Assembly: GCF_019112525.1 (NCBI RefSeq)
Contig: NZ_CP077800.1
Span: 2,294,001 to 2,358,000, forward strand
Length of the DNA: 64,000 nucleotides
From: Modestobacter sp. L9-4
GTDB taxonomy: Bacteria; Actinomycetota; Actinomycetes; Mycobacteriales; Geodermatophilaceae
Reading direction: 5' to 3'
Numbering within the stretch: position 1 is the stretch's first letter; every line of letters starts with the position of its first letter. Below the pieces are notes generated by a model. That model was not told the DNA's origin. It saw nothing but the letters and a program-made list of their open reading frames with translations, and ran no database searches. The translations under genes were made by a program, and so were the position numbers. Positions 61,701 to 64,000 of this stretch are shown here, piece by piece.

Positions 61701-62812
61701 GCGTCGAGGACCTCGGCGACGGTCCGGTGGCCTGCCCGCCGACGCAGCTCGCGCCGGGCCAGGCGCTGACCTGCGGCGGTGTGGTGCCGCACCCGGTCAC
61801 CGAGGACGACGTGCTGTCCCGGTCCGTGCGGACGACCGCGACCGCCGTGGGCGTGAGCCTCGACCCGGTCGTGGTCCCGGCGGGCTCGGCGTCCCTCGCC
61901 GCCGCTGCGCCGGGCCTGCGCTCGGCCCCGGCCGACGGGGCGGTGCCGACCGCCGCCGTGCGCACCGGCCTGGACCTGACCCAGCGCCTGGAGAACACGA
62001 CCTCCCGCGACCGGGACGCCCGTCCCCAGCGGGACGACCTCGTGCGGGTGGTCTACCGGGTGGCCAACACCGGCAACCTCACGCTGACCGGGGTCACCGT
62101 GGCCGACCCGGCCTTCGGCACCGTGGGGTGCCCGCAGACGTCGCTGGCCCCCGGTGGGTCGATGGAGTGCAGCACCGACACGCCGCACCAGGTCGACGGC
62201 GCCGACGTCGTGGCCGGCCGGCTGGTCAGCGACGCGCAGGCGACCGGCGCACCGCCTTCGGGTGCCGGCACGGTCACGGTCTCGGACACCTCGGCCATGG
62301 ACGTCCCGCTGGCCGCCGCTGACGGTGGCCCGCCGCCTCCCGGCACGCCCGTCGACGGCACCCCGGTGGACGGCACCCCGGTGGACGGGACGCCGGTGGA
62401 CGGCTCTCCGGTGGGTGGCACACCCGTGGACGGCACCCCGGTGGACGGCTCTCCGGTGGACGGGACGCCGGTGGACGGGACGCCCGTGGACGGCTCTCCT
62501 GTGGGCGGCGTACCGGTGGACGGTGCACCCGTGGACGGTGCACCCGTGGACGGTGCACCTGCCGACGGTGCCCTCGTGGACGGTCTCCCGGCCGACCCGG
62601 CCGACCCGGCCGACCCGGCCGACCCGGCCGACCCGGCCGACCCGGCCGACCCGGCCACCCGGCCGGCGCCCGCACCCCGACCGACGCCCGCGGGGCTGGC
62701 GGCCACCGGTGAGGAGACCGGCCCGCCGCTCGCGCTGGGTGCCCTGGCGCTGTCGCTCGGTGCGTTCCTGATGGTGCTCGGCCGCCGGCGGGTGGTGGGC
62801 CGTCGCTGGTGA
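55712..62812 (+). CDS. Giant LAXTG-anchored surface protein with DUF11/DUF7507 repeats
   Basis: 2366 residues. Signal peptide ITAVAVAGALLTGGLTGLLP...VAAAAQ. Residues ~45-215: jelly-roll/CBM-like domain (LQNGGFEQPVLPASSIRQLD, VPGWLTTATDGLVELWSSGF). Residues ~220-1030: seven or so DUF11 Ig-like modules (YTVTTANNGGNPAREVVMSD, TNRGPGTEPAPQLTTTVPAG). Residues ~1030-2190: about twelve DUF7507 modules with Cys pairs and VVRNDGNVRISGIRVDE, CTAGSTYRVTQADVDAG. Then 17 five-residue GTPVD units, seven PAD units, sorting motif GLAATG, hydrophobic PPLALGALALSLGAFLMVLG and RRRVVGRRW. LAATG fits sortase E. GTG 55712 is set by GGAGGAAG. Probably a long wall-attached stalk or adhesin. Confidence 0.88.
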   Translation: MRSAAGVETGPRRGLVRRITAVAVAGALLTGGLTGLLPALRATPVAAAAQAPVSCPAAVALQNGGFEQPVLPASSIRQLDESQVPGWLTTATDGLVELWSSGFENVSAGSGQQFAELNATQASTLYQDVATTPGQTLRWELQHRGRLGQDTMAVYIAPPTVRASLANRQALITDDRNAWGTYSRVYTVPPGQTLTRFSFQAVSSTGPNASIGNFLDSISFGTQPCLVTTTTVSPPPGRTTGTAQVGDVLTYTVTTANNGGNPAREVVMSDDLPAGVEFVPGSIRAVTSTTTAVRSDAVGDDAGEYDTSTGTGQGTVRVRVGRNAGTTAGGVVDPGDVRTFSYQARVLPALSGQTLRDDAKVTYRDDLSASTLTSTSDEAATAIGVAADLRATLTQGTTPLVAGRPATWTATLTNRGPGTEPAPQLTTTVPAGLTGVTATPVGGGSCTVSGTTVTCTGPALAPGAARGVTITGGVPADAVPGAQDTLVSSVRGDSYDQGPTDNTATVSAAVTALADLSVRLASDPAVGVAGDPVTYTARVRNDGPSTARGVRLVDPLQPGSTLQSATVAGGTCTLAAGSNTVSCALPDLAPGTELPVLVTVQLAPDNDGRIDNAVSVAATTPDPDADDLTASVSGAGSRDVDLRPRLTLDRTDLMPGQTLAFTVVVDNLGASDATNVSVRSTLPPGVRIVGTDSTGCVPGNCSIPVVPHRGSVTINGTAVVDPDAPEGTAFASATVVSAVPDADEGNQSATVSATIRLSADLAVTLALSNPTDPGAPLVAGQDVAGLATVTNNGPTRASGVQLRLAALADQPVPVVTTRPRSDGSTPPRPLDAGACAYQGGVRDGLAVDGGVVVCWLDQLEAGGTWLIDSRGRVPATFTDTSFSRSRTVTSTSADPVATNDTGTASVRVERRADLQVAMTTSTPSVVQTGAVQFQVRVTNAGPSDARDVVVREEPQPGVVITGAHPSAGSYGDAVGVWRIPYLAVGASALLDVSGTAESPTDVENRATATGSDATDPDPRNTGSARVTVLPAQRTLTTTAQVAVSPAVDGSGLRVGDAVDLAYVVRNDGNVRISGIRVDETLVPGAVACPHDALAPGEQMSCTAGSTYRVTQADVDAGTPVTSRAVISGRAPDSTTDLTFAPATTSVPVTAGAPALRLTLVADWDDADGDDALDEGETVTWTAVVVNTGDLTTGALAVSAPGTPSFTCTDTVLAPGAWTSCATATTLAAADVGGQRRTTAVATGTEARAGTVVRSAPSETLLPAEATPALRTTLGGVVAPSAHQDAAAPGDQVTWRYTVTNTGNVELTGVAVDDADGGAATCAATLLQPGQTTVCTSDVPRVVAEADVLVGGITERATATGTPAGGAPVRSPQDQTVLRVAGAVRSLQVSVVASTPGPVSAGETIRYAYDVRNDGNVTMRLVSVADELVGPASCALQVLAPGASTSCTSGGSHRVTQQEFDAGQPIADLAQVSGIPAGSATPLTFGPASAPVALAAARPELAVRGVADWADDGDRAVEAGETIDWWALVSNPGDVTLTRVEVTSSRGDVLTCPVPVLGPGEQMRCTAPRYTITAADAGAPAISALFTVGGDEPRAGTRVTGTDTRAVSTTEELGLLLTVGQAVAGSPVPDLGDRVRGLFTVTNVGNVAVQDVGVTSVDLVPVTCPVGPLTPGASTVCRTSTVHEVSEADLRNGTLTVAGTATATAVASGARTTSALATQALSLAPLVRALEVTAAAVPSATGPLRVGDGVTYTYVVRNLGNATMDGVALTDAAGGAANCPTTTLAPGAVTTCTGTSTYVVDQDDFDAGLPVGLTAQVAGLPEGLGTPLTFGPATAPLPVAAAGSALTATKTAVWADDGDGLLDAGETVDWTVRVRNTGELTVRDLTVDDALVHVQCPQDSVAPGAEVDCASDHDRVTAADVLAGGRTNTAVAQGDDPRTGAPVVSNAAVAAVPPPALAIAVDGVVSPAERQGAAETGDTVRWRYTVTNNGGVPVDALGVEDLGDGPVACPPTQLAPGQALTCGGVVPHPVTEDDVLSRSVRTTATAVGVSLDPVVVPAGSASLAAAAPGLRSAPADGAVPTAAVRTGLDLTQRLENTTSRDRDARPQRDDLVRVVYRVANTGNLTLTGVTVADPAFGTVGCPQTSLAPGGSMECSTDTPHQVDGADVVAGRLVSDAQATGAPPSGAGTVTVSDTSAMDVPLAAADGGPPPPGTPVDGTPVDGTPVDGTPVDGSPVGGTPVDGTPVDGSPVDGTPVDGTPVDGSPVGGVPVDGAPVDGAPVDGAPADGALVDGLPADPADPADPADPADPADPADPATRPAPAPRPTPAGLAATGEETGPPLALGALALSLGAFLMVLGRRRVVGRRW
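62342..62650 (+). repeat. Tandem 15-bp (GTPVD) and 9-bp (PAD) repeats
   Basis: 17 units of 15 bases (GGCACCCCGGTGGAC and variants, 62342-62596) encode GTPVD/GSPVD/GAPVD; seven copies of CCGGCCGAC (62588-62650) encode PAD. Typical wall-spanning low-complexity stalk; unit number likely varies between strains. Confidence 0.9.
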
Positions 62813-62836
62813 CCACCCGCCGGCGGGCCGGCGCGC

Positions 62837-63652
62837 TCAGCGGGCGGGGACGGCAGCCAGTCGTTCCCGCAGGAAGGCGACGACCTGCTCGCGGGCCTCG
62901 TGCGTGGGGTGCCCGGGCGTCTCGACGTCCTTGCTGGTGAGGACGCTGTGCTCGTTGGCCCCGATGCCGGCGTCGTTGCCGGGGCGGGAGTTGAGCTGCA
63001 CCGGCAGCCAGCCGTCGCCGAACGTGGCCCGCAGGGCGCGGAACCGGTCGCGCGGGGAGGCGGCGTCCTCGCTGAAGCGCAGGCCCATCAGGCACAGCCC
63101 CTCGCTGCGCACCCGCTCGCCGATCACGTCGGCCTCCCGCTCGCTCATCCCGATGTCGCGGCGGTGGCCGGCGGAGAGCGGGAAGGGGACGCCGGGCTGG
63201 CTGCCGACCGGGGCGAGCACCGAGGGCTCCGCCGCCGACGCCAGCGCGAACCCACCGCTGAAGCACATGCCGATCACCCCGACGCCCGGGCCGCCCACCC
63301 GGTCGTGCAGCCGGCGCGCGGCGGCCCGCACGTACTCGGCGACCGGACGGTCCGCCCGCTTAGCGAAGGCCCGGAACTCCCGGCTGATGCACACCGACGC
63401 CACGGTGCGGGCGGCGTAGGCGGGGCTGAGCGGACGGCCGGGCTCGCCGAAGAGGCTGATCACGTCGACGGTGAAGCCCGCGTCGACCAGGTGGTCGGCC
63501 AGGCCCAGCACCTCCGGCGTCATGCCGGGGATCTCCGGCAGCAGCACCACCCCGGGGCCGGAGCCGCGGGAGTACACGGTGTGGGTGAGGCCGGCGTTGG
63601 TGAAGGGCTCGGCGGCCCAGCCGGTCAGGGCAGGTGATGACGTCGTTGTCAT
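62837..63652 (-). CDS. Dienelactone hydrolase-family protein
   Basis: 271 residues. VVLLPEIPGMTPEVLGLADH (oxyanion region), nucleophile motif VIGMCFSGGFALASAA with Cys as nucleophile as in dienelactone hydrolase, and NEHSVLTSKDVETPGHPTHE carrying the His. Substrate could be a dienelactone or another small ester. ATG 63652; CACCAT 6 bases upstream suggests leaderless expression. Convergent with the giant surface protein. Confidence 0.85.
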   Translation of the reverse strand: MTTTSSPALTGWAAEPFTNAGLTHTVYSRGSGPGVVLLPEIPGMTPEVLGLADHLVDAGFTVDVISLFGEPGRPLSPAYAARTVASVCISREFRAFAKRADRPVAEYVRAAARRLHDRVGGPGVGVIGMCFSGGFALASAAEPSVLAPVGSQPGVPFPLSAGHRRDIGMSEREADVIGERVRSEGLCLMGLRFSEDAASPRDRFRALRATFGDGWLPVQLNSRPGNDAGIGANEHSVLTSKDVETPGHPTHEAREQVVAFLRERLAAVPAR

Positions 63653-63785
63653 CGCCCGATGGTGGACCCGCCGGGCCCCCGCGGTCGAGACCCCCGAGCG
63701 CGCCGCGCCACCCCGGCCGCCCCCAGCCGGGACGACCGTGCGGTCGGCGGGTCCCCGGGCAGGCCGGCGCCCGGCGGCGGCGGAG

Positions 63786-64000
63786 TCAGTCGGTGAGGGT
63801 GCGGAGGAGGCGGGCGAGCTCGCTGCGGTCGGCGGCCGGCAGGCGGGCGAACAGCTCCGAGGCGTCGGCGCCCCGGGCGGCATCGACCTCCTGCTGCACC
63901 CGGCGCCCGGCCTCCGTCGGCGTGAGCACCACCGCCCGCCGGTCGGCGGGGTCGGGGGAGCGCTCGACCAGCCCGCGCTCCTGCAGCCCGTCGGCGACCT
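63786..64000 (-). CDS. MarR-family regulator, N-terminus outside window
   Basis: Last ~71 residues: wing VADGLQERGLVERSPDPADR, RRAVVLTPTEAGRRVQ and the C-terminal dimerisation helix ELFARLPAADRSELARLLRT, the standard MarR ending. The DNA-recognition helix lies beyond the right edge. Same strand as, and upstream of, the dienelactone hydrolase gene (133-bp gap), which it may control. Confidence 0.85.
   Translation of the reverse strand, partial: VADGLQERGLVERSPDPADRRAVVLTPTEAGRRVQQEVDAARGADASELFARLPAADRSELARLLRTLTD

Noticed and set aside
55388..62188. 2266-codon open frame on the minus strand
   Set aside because: Shadow of the giant surface protein; absence of stops is expected from 75% GC and repeated codon patterns. 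Only the last 44 codons (55388-55522) are outside the opposing gene and kept.
62342..62650. CRISPR-like short repeats
   Set aside because: Contiguous 15- and 9-bp units in the reading frame of a surface protein, no spacers.

Overview
The window is about 73-74% G+C with very strong G/C third-position bias, frequent GTG starts, 4-bp ATGA/GTGA gene overlaps and many apparently leaderless genes. Together with LAXTG-type anchors, CshA-like and LGFP wall proteins and a plant-type lycopene cyclase, this points to a high-GC actinomycete; a member of the Geodermatophilaceae (Blastococcus, Geodermatophilus, Modestobacter) is my best guess. It reads as chromosomal core plus accessory DNA: no rRNA, tRNA, CRISPR, prophage or transposase gene was seen.

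Layout. 1-8.7 kb: end of a nucleoside hydrolase, a frameshifted Ala-rich gene, a gamma-glutamyltransferase-like enzyme, a PAS/GAF/PP2C phosphatase, a hydrolase-TetR pair with a clear operator, and an RsbW-like ATPase. 8.8-16.9 kb: thiamine region, with a TPP riboswitch upstream of thiO-thiS-thiG-thiE/tenI, a second TPP riboswitch upstream of ykoE-ykoD-ykoC (ECF transporter), and an ABC ATPase plus permease between them on the other strand. 17-22.7 kb: SDR, argG behind an ARG box, a reductase-like gene, and a Mn pair (mntH, superoxide dismutase). 22.9-30.8 kb: a secreted B-lectin, a GNAT, a second PP2C phosphatase, lycopene cyclase, a VOC protein, a thioesterase, an azoreductase/HxlR divergent pair and a rhodanese. 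30.9-35.5 kb: GntR-ACC deaminase, an MFS transporter, a hydrolase and an isochorismatase flanked by a duplicated leader. 35.8-48.7 kb: two large surface proteins around a methyltransferase, a split MprF-like pair, a phosphoribosyltransferase and an ANTAR regulator. 48.7-51.8 kb: urate degradation (uricase, HIU hydrolase, OHCU decarboxylase) with a divergent aldolase-like gene. 51.9-64 kb: MEDS-ATPase, NmrA, STAS, NUDIX, DUF1992, a 2366-residue DUF11-type surface protein, a dienelactone hydrolase and a partial MarR.

How genes fit together. Thiazole synthesis and thiamine/precursor import are both under TPP control. Two PP2C phosphatases, two HATPase proteins, a STAS protein and an ANTAR protein form a scattered partner-switching/stress-signalling set. 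MntH with Mn/Fe-SOD is an oxidative-stress pair. Three very large exported proteins, two with LAXTG-like C-termini, indicate an elaborate cell surface.

The most unusual features are: a dispersed palindromic repeat that supplies the start codon and first ~22 codons of thiG and recurs near 44.4 kb; a family of long near-perfect palindromes between genes; a probable 1-base frameshift in the 856-1985 gene; a duplicated leader around the isochorismatase; and three parS-like 14-mers.
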